From Clostridiales bacterium (GTDB lineage: Bacteria > Bacillota > Clostridia > Christensenellales > Aristaeellaceae), in NCBI GenBank assembly GCA_015056155.1, contig SVGU01000006.1, positions 1-59,466 on the forward strand: a stretch of 59,466 bases of DNA. The letters are read 5' to 3'. This document shows positions 52,231 through 59,466 of this stretch, in pieces. The position numbers were made by a program, and so were the translations under genes. The notes below the pieces were generated by a model. It made no database searches. It saw only the letters and a list, made by a program, of their open reading frames with translations, and was not told the DNA's origin. Within the stretch, counting starts at the first letter, position 1; every line of letters starts with the position of its first letter.

Positions 52231-53366
52231 CGCTTCGGGATGCGATGATGCTGGCTGTTTCCAGCCTGCGCGGGAGTTTCACGCGGACGCTGCTGACCGT
52301 TCTGGGCCTGGGCGTTGGCGTCGGCGCGGTGCTGACGGTGCTGACGCTGGGCAGCGCGGGCGAAACGCGCGTGGAGCAGGAGATCGCCCGGCTGGGCGTG
52401 GACAAGGTCTGGATCACGGCGGCGGATGAAAAGCATGTGCTCACGCCGGACTGTGCGGCGCGCGTGGCGGAAGAAACCGGCGCGGCAGCCTGTGCGGGCG
52501 CGTACACGATGGGCTTTGCGTCCCTCGGCGACCACAGCGCAGCGGTGCAGATCGCCGGATACGACACGGGCATGGCGGCGGTGCACGCACCGGAGGCTGC
52601 CGAAGGCCGGCTGTTCACCCGGCAGGATCATCAGGAGCGCCGGTCGGTCTGCATCGTGGACGAGGCGCTGGCGCAGAGCCTCGGCGGAAACGTGCTGCAC
52701 CGGCGGATCACGGCAGGCGGGCGGCGATTTCTCGTCGTCGGCGTGATGGACGGTATGCCCATGCAGGCCATGGCGGTCGGAAGCGGCCTGATGGTGCTGC
52801 CCCTGACCGCCTATGCGGATACCTTCGGGGAGGACGTCCGGGAATTGACCATGTCCGTCAGCCCTGGACAGGACGCGGGGCGGATCGCTGATGCCGCTTT
52901 GCTGGCGCTTTCCGCTGACGGCGGCTTCCGCGCCGATACCCTGGAGGAGGAGATCGACGCCGCGCGGCAGGTCGTGCGAATCTTCGTGATGGTCCTGGCA
53001 TGCGTAGCAGCGGTGTGCATGCTGACGGGCGCGATCGGTGTGATGAACGTGCTGCTCGTTTCCGTCCGGGAGCGTCGCAGGGAGATCGGGCTGATCAAGG
53101 CGCTGGGCGGAACAGGCCTGCAGGTCGGCGTGCTGTTCCTGCTGGAGGCGGCGGTCTATGCGCTGCTGGGCGGTGCGCTGGGCACGGCGCTGGGGGCGGG
53201 GATGATCAGCGTCTTTGGCCGCTGGATCGGCCTGGATGCGGCGCTTGATGCACGAACAGCGCTGCCGGTGCTGCTGGCGGCATGCGTGCTTGGGGCCGTC
53301 TTTGGGGTCGCACCGGCGATGAAGGCGTCGGCGATGCAGCCGGTGGATGCGCTGCGCAGCGAGTGA
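52227..53366 (+). CDS. MacB/FtsX-type ABC transporter permease
   Basis: This membrane permease of 379 residues has four transmembrane helices: one near the N terminus (SFTRTLLTVLGLGVGVGAVLT), then a periplasmic-type MacB_PCD domain (about 40-240), then three C-terminal helices. The FtsX signature NVLLVSVRERRREIGLIKALG is at about 270-295. The GTG start at 52227 overlaps the adaptor stop. It has no fused ATPase domain, and no MacB-type ATPase gene is adjacent; the nearby MsmX-like ATPase belongs to sugar importers. Confidence 0.88.
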   Translation: MTLRDAMMLAVSSLRGSFTRTLLTVLGLGVGVGAVLTVLTLGSAGETRVEQEIARLGVDKVWITAADEKHVLTPDCAARVAEETGAAACAGAYTMGFASLGDHSAAVQIAGYDTGMAAVHAPEAAEGRLFTRQDHQERRSVCIVDEALAQSLGGNVLHRRITAGGRRFLVVGVMDGMPMQAMAVGSGLMVLPLTAYADTFGEDVRELTMSVSPGQDAGRIADAALLALSADGGFRADTLEEEIDAARQVVRIFVMVLACVAAVCMLTGAIGVMNVLLVSVRERRREIGLIKALGGTGLQVGVLFLLEAAVYALLGGALGTALGAGMISVFGRWIGLDAALDARTALPVLLAACVLGAVFGVAPAMKASAMQPVDALRSE

Positions 53367-53459
53367 TCATTTTGGAAATTGTGCATAGTCCATCTGGCAT
53401 TTCTCTGTCCGGGCAATACATTCTGCACAAGGAAATCAGAAAAGAATTGTCAAACCGGC

Positions 53460-53524
53460 CAATTCACAATTGAAGACTTTTCCGCTATAATATCCATAGT
53501 TGAATTGAGAACTCTCGTCAACTG
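53460..53524 (+). promoter_or_regulatory. msmX promoter region with two inverted repeats
   Basis: TTCACA (53463-53468) and a perfect TATAAT (53486-53491) are separated by 17 bases. A 13-bp palindrome, CAATT-CAC-AATTG (53460-53472), covers the -35 box. A second inverted repeat, AGTTGA/TCAACT (53499-53524), lies just after the predicted start. Both could be operators of a carbohydrate regulator. Confidence 0.65.
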
Positions 53525-53556
53525 TGTCATACGAATTTCAGAGGAGGAAACGGATT

Positions 53557-54702
53557 ATGGCAAGCGTATCCCTGCAGCACATTTACAAGGTGTACGCCGG
53601 CGGCGTTACCGCTGTCAGCGACTTCAATCTGGACATCAAGGACAAGGAATTTATCGTTCTGGTCGGCCCCTCCGGCTGCGGTAAGTCCACCACCCTGCGT
53701 ATGGTCGCCGGTCTGGAAGAGATCTCCGACGGCGAGCTGTACATCGGCGACAAGCTGGTCAACGACGTCGCTCCCAAGGATCGCGACATCGCCATGGTGT
53801 TCCAGAACTACGCCCTGTACCCCCACATGACCGTGTACGACAACATGGCTTTCGGCCTGAAGCTGCGCAAGACCCCCAAGGATGAGATCAAGCGCCGCGT
53901 GGAAGAAGCTGCGAAGATCCTGGGCATCGATCACCTGCTGAATCGTAAGCCCAAGGCTCTGTCCGGCGGTCAGCGTCAGCGTGTTGCTCTGGGCCGTGCC
54001 ATCGTTCGTGAGCCCAAGGTCTTCCTGTTCGACGAGCCCCTGTCCAACCTGGACGCCAAGCTGCGCGTGCAGATGCGTACTGAGATCACCAAGCTGCATC
54101 AGCGCCTGCAGACCACCTTCATCTACGTTACCCATGACCAGACCGAGGCTATGACCATGGCTTCCCGTATCGTGGTTATGAAGGACGGCGTTGTGCAGCA
54201 GGTGGATACTCCCCAGAACCTGTACGACTTCCCGGCCAACGAGTTCGTCGCGGGCTTCATCGGCTCTCCCCAGATGAACTTCTTCGACGTCCGTCTCCGC
54301 AAGGAAGGCAAGGACGTTGTGGCCGTCTTCGGCGAAAACAAGATCGTCGTGCCCCAGGGCAAGGTCGACAAGTTCTATGACGAGTCCTACGTGGGCCGCG
54401 AGGTCGTTCTGGGCATCCGTCCCGAGAACATCCACGACGACGAGATGTTCCTGGCCAACGCTCAGGAAGCCACCATCGACGTTGCCGTTGAAGTTACCGA
54501 GAAGATGGGCTCCGAGACCTACCTGTACATGACCACCACCGGCAAGGAAGGCAACATCATCGCTCGCGTGAATGCCCGCACCACCACCAATGCCGGCGCG
54601 AAGATCAAGGTTGCGTTCGACGTGAACCACCTGCACTTCTTCGACAAGGAAACCAGCCGCACCATCCTGGTGTCCGAGGCTGTTCCCGCTCCCAAGCAGT
54701 AA
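53557..54702 (+). CDS. msmX: Multi-sugar ABC transporter ATPase (MsmX/UgpC family)
   Basis: This cytoplasmic ATPase of 381 residues energises carbohydrate importers. Walker A is GPSGCGKSTTLRM, Q-loop FQNYALYPHM, signature LSGGQRQRVALGRA, Walker B VFLFDEPLSNLD and switch VTHDQTEAM. A C-terminal OB-fold regulatory domain follows (about 240-381: GIRPENIHDDE). No permease or binding protein adjoins it, as for B. subtilis MsmX, which serves several importers encoded elsewhere. Codon use favours C- and T-ending codons typical of highly expressed genes. GAGGAGG precedes the ATG. Confidence 0.94.
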   Translation: MASVSLQHIYKVYAGGVTAVSDFNLDIKDKEFIVLVGPSGCGKSTTLRMVAGLEEISDGELYIGDKLVNDVAPKDRDIAMVFQNYALYPHMTVYDNMAFGLKLRKTPKDEIKRRVEEAAKILGIDHLLNRKPKALSGGQRQRVALGRAIVREPKVFLFDEPLSNLDAKLRVQMRTEITKLHQRLQTTFIYVTHDQTEAMTMASRIVVMKDGVVQQVDTPQNLYDFPANEFVAGFIGSPQMNFFDVRLRKEGKDVVAVFGENKIVVPQGKVDKFYDESYVGREVVLGIRPENIHDDEMFLANAQEATIDVAVEVTEKMGSETYLYMTTTGKEGNIIARVNARTTTNAGAKIKVAFDVNHLHFFDKETSRTILVSEAVPAPKQ

Positions 54703-54723
54703 TCCACTCCTCTAAAACTTATC

Positions 54724-54752
54724 GGCGGCTCCCGAAAGGGAGTCGCCTTTTC
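54724..54752 (+). terminator. Terminator after msmX
   Basis: The stem GGCGGCTCCC/GGGAGTCGCC (one mismatch) with a GAAA tetraloop is followed by TTTT. Confidence 0.9.
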
Positions 54753-54829
54753 TGATTGTATACAAGTGAAAATTTCAAATAATTTGTAGGAAATACACAA
54801 AAAATCGCCCCTTTTGGCGCGAATGCCGC

Positions 54830-54858
54830 TTTTCATGCGGCGAGAAATGTGATATACT
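54830..54858 (+). promoter_or_regulatory. Probable promoter of the PucR-like regulator gene
   Basis: TATACT lies 17 bases after a weak TTTTCA. A small hairpin (GCCGC/GCGGC) overlaps the -35 region. Confidence 0.45.
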
Positions 54859-54927
54859 AAATACTAACGAGTGTTTCTGCCTGTTCTCCCAAAAGGGGGA
54901 GAGCGGCGTTGAAAGGGGAGATTGCCT

Positions 54928-55992
54928 GTGGCAGGAAAGCATCTGCGTGAGCAGATTGAACAGATCCTGGCCCGTCTTTCGTCGCCTGTTGTCGAGCTGA
55001 TCGACATGGACGATTCTGCATATGCCGGCGAAATGCCTTTGGGGCGCGACGTTCAGCTGACGGAAGGCGTTCCGGTGCAGTCCGGCGGGAAAATGTATCT
55101 GGCCGTGCGCGGAACGCGGCTTGTTCTGTCCTGCGGAGCTGACCAGGCCGGCGCAAAGGACGTGCTTGCGGTGGCCGCCGAGCTGGTTGCAGCATATGCG
55201 GACGCGAAGGATTCCCGGACGGAAACACGGTTTGACGTGTACCGCCGTGCGCTGCGGGGCGAGCTGTCCGGGAGTGAGCTGGAGGCGCTGTGCCATGAGC
55301 ATCAGCTGCCGGACGACCTGAAGCGCTGCGTGATGGTGTTCCATATCGTGCAGACGGACAGCGAGCGCGCCTATGACCTGCTGCGGGACATCACGCCCAT
55401 GCAGGAAAAGGATGTCCTCATCGACATGGACAAGCACTCTGTCGTGCTGCTCAAGGACGTGTCCGATGACGATTCCGTGGAGGAGCTGACGCAGTTTGCG
55501 CAGGCGCTGCAGGAGACCCTCATGGGCGAAACGGCGCACCAGATGACCGTCGGCATCGGCCGCAGCCGTCATATGATGGACGAAATGCGGGAAAGCTATG
55601 CGGAGGCGCGGCGGGCGATCGAGGTCGGCCGCAGCTTCAAGCCGGAGGAGAGCATCTTTGTGTTCAGCCGGCTGATCCTGGAGCGCTTCCTGATGGAGCT
55701 GCCGCAGGACATCAGCGCGTATTACCACAGCCTGCTGTTCAACCGCAAGAACCAGCGCCTCTTCAATGAGGAAATGCTCTATACCATCGACATGTTCTTC
55801 AAGAAGGACCTGAACCTGTCTGACACCGCGCGCCAGCTCTATATTCACCGCAATACGCTGGTCTATCGCCTTGACAAGGTGCAGAAGCAGACGGGGCTTG
55901 ACCTGCGCTCCTTCGAGGACGCGGTCACGTTCAAGATCCTCATGGAGCTGAAGAAGGTCGGCGGCGACAAGACGAATCCCCGCAGATCCTGA
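54928..55992 (+). CDS. PucR/CdaR-type transcriptional regulator
   Basis: The product has 354 residues. The C-terminal helix-turn-helix (about 300-350: LNLSDTARQLYIHRNTLVYRLDKV) is the HTH_30 domain of PucR/CdaR regulators. The middle (about 120-250) resembles the GGDEF-derived domain of that group (TVGIGRSRHMMDEMRESYAEARRAI). The N terminus has no recognised sensor. I chose the GTG at 54928, 7 bases after GGGGAG; a TTG six bases earlier is too close. The S41 protease gene follows after 21 bases and may share the transcript. The effector is unknown. Confidence 0.85.
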   Translation: MAGKHLREQIEQILARLSSPVVELIDMDDSAYAGEMPLGRDVQLTEGVPVQSGGKMYLAVRGTRLVLSCGADQAGAKDVLAVAAELVAAYADAKDSRTETRFDVYRRALRGELSGSELEALCHEHQLPDDLKRCVMVFHIVQTDSERAYDLLRDITPMQEKDVLIDMDKHSVVLLKDVSDDDSVEELTQFAQALQETLMGETAHQMTVGIGRSRHMMDEMRESYAEARRAIEVGRSFKPEESIFVFSRLILERFLMELPQDISAYYHSLLFNRKNQRLFNEEMLYTIDMFFKKDLNLSDTARQLYIHRNTLVYRLDKVQKQTGLDLRSFEDAVTFKILMELKKVGGDKTNPRRS

Positions 55993-56013
55993 TGATATAA
56001 GGAGGTCAAGCGT

Positions 56014-57273
56014 ATGAAGAAGAAGCTTCTGATCCTTGCCAGCCTGCTGCTGACTGCCTGCCTTGTCAGCGGCTGTGCGTATCTGCCGGCCGCGATGTTC
56101 ACCGATATGATGACGGTGATGGGAACCACCCGGACGACGGCTGACAGCACCCCTGTCGTATCCGGCGGCGACACCGTCACCATCTCCCGCGAGGAGTATG
56201 AGCGCTATCAGCAGTTCGATACGCTGCTGGAGCTGATGGAAATGGTCGAGTATGCCTACTTCGAGGACTACGAGGTGCAGGACATGCTCGACGGCGCGGC
56301 CAACGGCCTGCTGCTGGGTCTGGGCGATCCCTACACCTTCTACTACACGCCCGAGGAGTATGCGGAGCTGTGGGAGGAGGACGAGGGCGAGTACGCCGGC
56401 GTCGGCATTCAGATCAGCACCTCCTACCTGACGGGCCTGTGCACTGTCAGCCGCGTGTTCGACAACGGCCCTGCCCGTGAGGCAGGTATCCATAAGGGCG
56501 ATGTGCTGTACATGGTCGATGACCTGTATGTCAGCTCGTCCACCATCAACGAGGCGGTCGACATCATGCGCGGCATTCCCGGCACGGATGTGCAGGTGAA
56601 GGTGCTGCGCGGCACGGAGGAGCTGACCTTCACGCTCACCCGCGCGCAGATCAGCGTCAACCGCATCGAATACGGCATGCTGGCGGACGAGATCGGCTAC
56701 ATCTTCCTGTACGAGTTCGCCGGCGACTGCGCGCAGAAGTTCGAGGTCGCGGTGAAGGACCTGAAGAGCAAGGGCGCGAAGGGCCTGATCATCGACCTGC
56801 GCGACAATCCCGGCGGCTGGGTGGACGACGCGGAAGCCATAGGCGACCTGTTCCTTGACAAGGGCACCCTGTGCTATCTGCAGTACAAGGACGGAAGCCG
56901 CGAGTACTACCGCACCAAGGACGGCAAGACGGAGATGGATCTGGTGATCCTGATGAACGAGAACAGCGCTTCCTCCTCGGAGATCCTGGCGGGCGCGCTG
57001 AAGGACCGTGCGGATGCGACGATCGTTGGCGTGCAGAGCTACGGCAAGGGTATCGTGCAGAGCGTCATCGGTCTGGACGGCGGCGCCGGCATGCAGGTCA
57101 CCGTTGCCCAGTACTACACGCCCAACGGCAACGCCGTGCACAAGCTGGGCATCACGCCCGATGTGGAGATTGAGCTTCCCAAGGGCGACAATGGCATGTA
57201 TGAGTTCGCCGATCTGGCAGACCCGCAGCTGGCCAAGGCGCTGGAGGTCATGCAGCAGAAGCTGGCGAAATAA
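56014..57273 (+). CDS. S41-family C-terminal processing protease (CtpA-like)
   Basis: This extracytoplasmic serine protease has 419 residues. A lipoprotein signal (lipobox VSGC, Cys about 21) suggests membrane anchoring. After a helical linker comes a PDZ domain (about 125-205: GVGIQISTSYLTGLCTVSRVF, GIHKGDVLYMVDD), then the S41 domain with LRDNPGGWVDDA, the catalytic Ser in NENSASSSEILAGAL (about 318) and Lys in SYGKGIVQ (about 343). A C-terminal helical stretch follows. AAGGAGG precedes the ATG. In sporulating relatives, similar proteases act in signalling to the forespore, but the target here is unknown. Confidence 0.94.
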   Translation: MKKKLLILASLLLTACLVSGCAYLPAAMFTDMMTVMGTTRTTADSTPVVSGGDTVTISREEYERYQQFDTLLELMEMVEYAYFEDYEVQDMLDGAANGLLLGLGDPYTFYYTPEEYAELWEEDEGEYAGVGIQISTSYLTGLCTVSRVFDNGPAREAGIHKGDVLYMVDDLYVSSSTINEAVDIMRGIPGTDVQVKVLRGTEELTFTLTRAQISVNRIEYGMLADEIGYIFLYEFAGDCAQKFEVAVKDLKSKGAKGLIIDLRDNPGGWVDDAEAIGDLFLDKGTLCYLQYKDGSREYYRTKDGKTEMDLVILMNENSASSSEILAGALKDRADATIVGVQSYGKGIVQSVIGLDGGAGMQVTVAQYYTPNGNAVHKLGITPDVEIELPKGDNGMYEFADLADPQLAKALEVMQQKLAK

Positions 57274-57291
57274 GCCCCAAAAGACAAACCG

Positions 57292-57326
57292 GCGGACGTT
57301 CCCAAGCAGGGGAGCGTCCGCTTTTG
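57292..57326 (+). terminator. Terminator after the S41 protease gene
   Basis: GCGGACG/CGTCCGC, extended by TCCC/GGGA, is followed by TTTT. Confidence 0.88.
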
Positions 57327-57331
57327 CGTAT

Positions 57332-57360
57332 GAAAACAGCGCCCGGTATGCCTGGACGCT
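57332..57360 (-). terminator. Terminator after the DUF1292 pair
   Basis: On the minus strand, AGCGTCC/GGGCGCT (one G-T pair) with a 9-base loop is followed by GTTTTC. Confidence 0.7.
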
Positions 57361-57376
57361 GCATGGGGGAGCGCGA

Positions 57377-57691
57377 TTATTCTTCGGATTCCTCGTCGTC
57401 GACGCCCTCTGCTTCCGCAGCGGCTTCGAGCTGCGCGGTGAACAGCTCAAACACGGCGTTCACCACGTCCTCGTCCTCGATGCCGACGAAGGTTTCTTCG
57501 CCGTCCTCCGTCTTTTCAGCCTTGAGGATCAGGACATTGTCCTCTTCCTCCTGGTCATCCTCCTCGTCCAGCGGCAGCAGCACGATGTAATCGCCGCCGT
57601 TGTACTCCACAACGTCCAGCAGCAGAAAGTCCACGTCGTTGCCGTCGTCGTCCGTCAGGGTGATGATGCTGTCGTCATCCAGCTGAATCAT
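57377..57691 (-). CDS. DUF1292 protein (downstream paralogue)
   Basis: The product is a highly acidic cytoplasmic protein of 104 residues. The DUF1292 pattern is clear: ITLTDDDGNDVDFLLLDVVE, YIVLLPLDEEDD and VLILKAEK. The family (YrzB-like) has no known function. I chose the ATG at 57691, because GGAGG lies 8 bases upstream, inside the alternative N-terminal extension that begins at 57709. It is 51 bases downstream of a paralogue that shares the same core pattern. Confidence 0.88.
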   Translation of the reverse strand: MIQLDDDSIITLTDDDGNDVDFLLLDVVEYNGGDYIVLLPLDEEDDQEEEDNVLILKAEKTEDGEETFVGIEDEDVVNAVFELFTAQLEAAAEAEGVDDEESEE

Positions 57692-57742
57692 TTTGGTTTC
57701 CTCCATCATGCCCGTCGCAGCTGCGGCGGAAATGCCTGCGGA

Positions 57743-58078
57743 TTATTCCGCGTCGGTGAACATGGCGTCCTCATCCTCGTCGGTGAAGTTGTATTCATCG
57801 GCGAAGAGCTGCTTGAACTCCTCGAAGATCTCGTCGGTAATGGCCTCGTTCTCCTCGGCGACGAACTCCTCGGTCTCGTCGTCCACGATGACGGACTTGA
57901 GGATCACGACCTCGTCATCCTCCTCATCCTGGGGAACCAGAACCACATACTCGTCGTCGTTCTTCTCGATGCGGGCGGCGATGTCGTACACGTACTCGTT
58001 GCCCTCGTCATCGGTCATGACGACCACGTCCTCGTACTCCTCCTCGTTCAGCTCGGGGGTGTTGTTGATATCGGTCAT
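57743..58078 (-). CDS. DUF1292 protein (upstream paralogue)
   Basis: This acidic cytoplasmic protein has 111 residues. It shares with its neighbour the core VVVMTDDEGNEYVYDIAARI, YVVLVPQDEEDDEVVILK and an acidic tail. The gene pair probably arose by tandem duplication. AGGAGGG precedes the ATG at 58078. Its promoter carries a palindrome over the -10 box. The function is unknown; in many Firmicutes DUF1292 genes sit in the yrrK-yrzB context, which is not present here. Confidence 0.88.
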   Translation of the reverse strand: MTDINNTPELNEEEYEDVVVMTDDEGNEYVYDIAARIEKNDDEYVVLVPQDEEDDEVVILKSVIVDDETEEFVAEENEAITDEIFEEFKQLFADEYNFTDEDEDAMFTDAE

Positions 58079-58115
58079 GGGAAAGCCCTCCTGAATGCAT
58101 GTAATTTGGCAAGTG

Positions 58116-58153
58116 CCTGTGGTTATTTTACCACAGGATGCTGCGGATTGCAA
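58116..58153 (-). promoter_or_regulatory. Promoter of the DUF1292 pair with a palindrome over the -10 box
   Basis: On the minus strand, TTGCAA (58148-58153) and TAAAAT (58125-58130) are separated by 17 bases. The perfect inverted repeat CCTGTGG-8-CCACAGG (58116-58137) brackets the -10 box, a position suited to a repressor. Confidence 0.7.
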
Positions 58154-58280
58154 GGGTGAAAGGCGGTGCAGCATTCTTACGCAATGATCGTGAGCTCATA
58201 CCATGCTCCGTTTCGGTTGCAGCCGGATTGTCTTGACGATGATTCTGGCGATGTGTTAAGATACAATAGAGGTGGTCGCC

Positions 58281-58778
58281 ATGTGGATCAGGAGGTTTTA
58301 TCTGCCTCATCAGTATCCGAAGATGGAGCAATGGCTGGCTGATATGGCGTCAAACGGCCTGCGGCTGATAGAGCATAGATGCTTCCGTTTTGACTTTGAG
58401 CAGTGTGAGCCGCGCGTAAGAGGTTTCTTGTTTATGTATGGGAGCAGCAGGGAAAACAACATTCTGAGCACCGTTCGGATGCTGAAATCAAACATCCATG
58501 CGCAGGAAATTCCAGGCAAAAGGTTTATGGCATTGACCTTGATGATGCTGCCGGATCCGGATAAGCTTGCAGACGTGCCGGAGCTGATGCGGGAACGCCG
58601 CAGGGAGCATGTGAAGTATTTCCTTCAATGGGCTGCCGGATGGTTCGTGATCCTGTTGCCTCTTCAAGTTGCGATCTGTGCTATGGATTCACCGCTGCGT
58701 TGGCTGGTACATGCGTTGTTCACCATACCCGCACTGATGTACTTTTTCGCAGCATGCATGGAGGTTTTGAGAAGATGA
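58281..58778 (+). CDS. DUF2812-family membrane protein
   Basis: The product has 165 residues. The N-terminal region WIRRFYLPHQYPKMEQWLAD followed by MASNGLRLIEHRCFRFDFE is the usual DUF2812 signature. Two membrane segments follow (about 119-138 and 142-160). In other Firmicutes, DUF2812 genes often sit beside PadR-type regulators, but none is visible here. The ATG at 58281 has GAGGTGG upstream. Its stop overlaps the start of the APH-like gene (ATGA). Codon use is less GC-rich than in the surrounding genes, possibly a sign of acquisition. Confidence 0.78.
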   Translation: MWIRRFYLPHQYPKMEQWLADMASNGLRLIEHRCFRFDFEQCEPRVRGFLFMYGSSRENNILSTVRMLKSNIHAQEIPGKRFMALTLMMLPDPDKLADVPELMRERRREHVKYFLQWAAGWFVILLPLQVAICAMDSPLRWLVHALFTIPALMYFFAACMEVLRR

Positions 58779-59466
58779 ACATCCCAGAAATCATCCGACG
58801 CTGTATCGGCGACCGTCCCTTCCAGACGGACGAGATCGGCCGTTCCGAGGCACAGGTGCTTATGTTTGACGATATGGTGCTGAAGATTCAGCAGGAGTGC
58901 AACGTCTCCGCAAATGAGTATTACATGATGTCCTGGCTGCAGGGGAAGTTGTCTGTTCCGCAGATCATCGCGGCGGAGCAGGCGGATGGCTGGCGGTTCC
59001 TGCTGATGTCCCGGATGCCCGGAAGGTATCTGTGCACGCCGGAGCTGCTGGATGATCAGCCGCGCCTTGCTGAACTGTGCGCGGAGGGACTGCGCAAGCT
59101 GTGGGCGGTTGACGTGACGGGCTGCCCGACAAAACGGACGCTGGACGAAAAGTTCCGGGAGATCGAGGAAGGGCTTCGCGGCGGATGGATCACCGCAGAG
59201 CAGGCGGCTCAGCCGGAAACCTACGGCCCAGGCGGGTTCGCGTCCCCGGCGGCGCTTTTTGACTGGCTGGTGAAGCACCGTCCGGTGGAGGAGCTGGTCG
59301 TCAGCCACGGCGATTTCTGCCTGCCCAATGTATTCGCGGACGATCGCGGGCTGACCGGCTTCATTGACGTGGGCCTGTCCGGCGTGGCGGATAAGTGGAT
59401 CGACATCGAGAAATGCGTGTGGAGCATGTGGGCCAACACCACGGGCTTCTTCGGCGGAAAGCAGCG
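58775..59466 (+). CDS. Aminoglycoside 3'-phosphotransferase-like kinase, partial (runs off the right edge)
   Basis: About 230 residues are present and the last 20-40 are missing. The N-lobe shows FDDMVLKIQQE with the ATP-contacting Lys and YYMMSWL. The catalytic loop is VVSHGDFCLPNVFADD, and the metal-binding Asp is in GFIDVGLSGVADKWIDIE, both very close to APH(3') enzymes. Resistance to kanamycin-type drugs is the family function, but many such kinases in Clostridia are untested. It is translationally coupled to the DUF2812 gene and has GGAGG 10 bases upstream. Confidence 0.88.
   Translation, partial: MNIPEIIRRCIGDRPFQTDEIGRSEAQVLMFDDMVLKIQQECNVSANEYYMMSWLQGKLSVPQIIAAEQADGWRFLLMSRMPGRYLCTPELLDDQPRLAELCAEGLRKLWAVDVTGCPTKRTLDEKFREIEEGLRGGWITAEQAAQPETYGPGGFASPAALFDWLVKHRPVEELVVSHGDFCLPNVFADDRGLTGFIDVGLSGVADKWIDIEKCVWSMWANTTGFFGGKQ

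Noticed and set aside
53557..54702. MsmX-type ATPase as the missing motor of the MacB-like permease
   Set aside because: It has its own promoter and a C-terminal OB-type domain typical of sugar-importer ATPases; MacB-type motors lack that domain.

Overview
The window looks like chromosomal DNA of a GC-rich, spore-forming member of the Clostridia (Bacillota). Support for this comes from spoIIE, a complete spoIIIAA-AH operon, the dgt-dnaG-rpoD block, an L10 leader of Firmicute type, strong AGGAGG-type ribosome binding sites and many TTGACA/TATAAT promoters. I cannot assign a genus. About 61 protein genes are packed on both strands, mostly in short operons with overlapping ATGA-type junctions. 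I see no tRNA, rRNA, CRISPR array, insertion sequence or prophage gene. Almost everything reads as conserved backbone, with possible accessory genes only near the right edge (DUF2812 and an aminoglycoside phosphotransferase-like gene).

Layout. 1-4.4 kb: the 5' part of formate-tetrahydrofolate ligase, a PH-like membrane protein, an M28 peptidase, and rplJ-rplL behind an L10 leader and attenuator. 4.5-15.2 kb (+): an SH3/peptidoglycan-binding repeat protein, a copper-response unit (csoR-copA with two operator-like palindromes), spoIIE, a Ktr/Trk potassium uptake pair and an alpha/beta hydrolase. 15.2-16.6 kb (-): a GNAT and a DUF6062-like protein. 16.8-23 kb (+): a BMP-type nucleoside-like ABC importer and a SPOR protein. 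23-31.5 kb (-): a HAD phosphatase, an RluA enzyme, an unknown helical protein, then an LCP protein - zinc-ribbon membrane protein - thioredoxin-reductase-like - DUF3298 operon, then rseC-trxA. 31.7-36.6 kb (-): an L,D-transpeptidase followed by spoIIIAA-AH. 36.7-39.1 kb (+): a secreted 5'-nucleotidase and a small membrane protein. 39.1-46.3 kb (-): dgt, dnaG, rpoD, a sigma-region-4-like protein, trmK, a Nif3-like gene and a zinc-ribbon coiled-coil gene. 46.6-51 kb (+): alr, a 5-formyl-THF cyclo-ligase, a membrane protein, rsmD, coaD and a coiled-coil protein. 51-57.3 kb (+): a MacA/MacB-like pair without an ATPase, an MsmX-type ATPase, a PucR/CdaR-type regulator and an S41 protease. 57.4-59.5 kb: two DUF1292 paralogues (-), DUF2812 and a partial APH-like gene (+).

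How genes work together. The 5'-nucleotidase could release nucleosides that the BMP-type importer takes up. csoR-copA is a self-regulated copper detoxification unit. spoIIE and the ldt-spoIIIA operon belong to spore formation, and a sigma-E-like promoter sits in front of the ldt-spoIIIA operon. The fhs and cyclo-ligase genes serve folate one-carbon metabolism.

Most unusual points: a thioredoxin-reductase homologue that has its CxxC but lacks the NADPH-binding motif; a reduced SpoIIIAF and a SpoIIIAG without the beta-rich insertion; a spoIIIAE with no ATG, GTG or TTG start; a sigma-region-4-like protein beside rpoD; a structured, C-rich intergenic segment at 51.1-51.24 kb; and several palindromes on promoters. 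None amounts to a clearly new multi-gene system. The redox and sporulation variants are the best leads.
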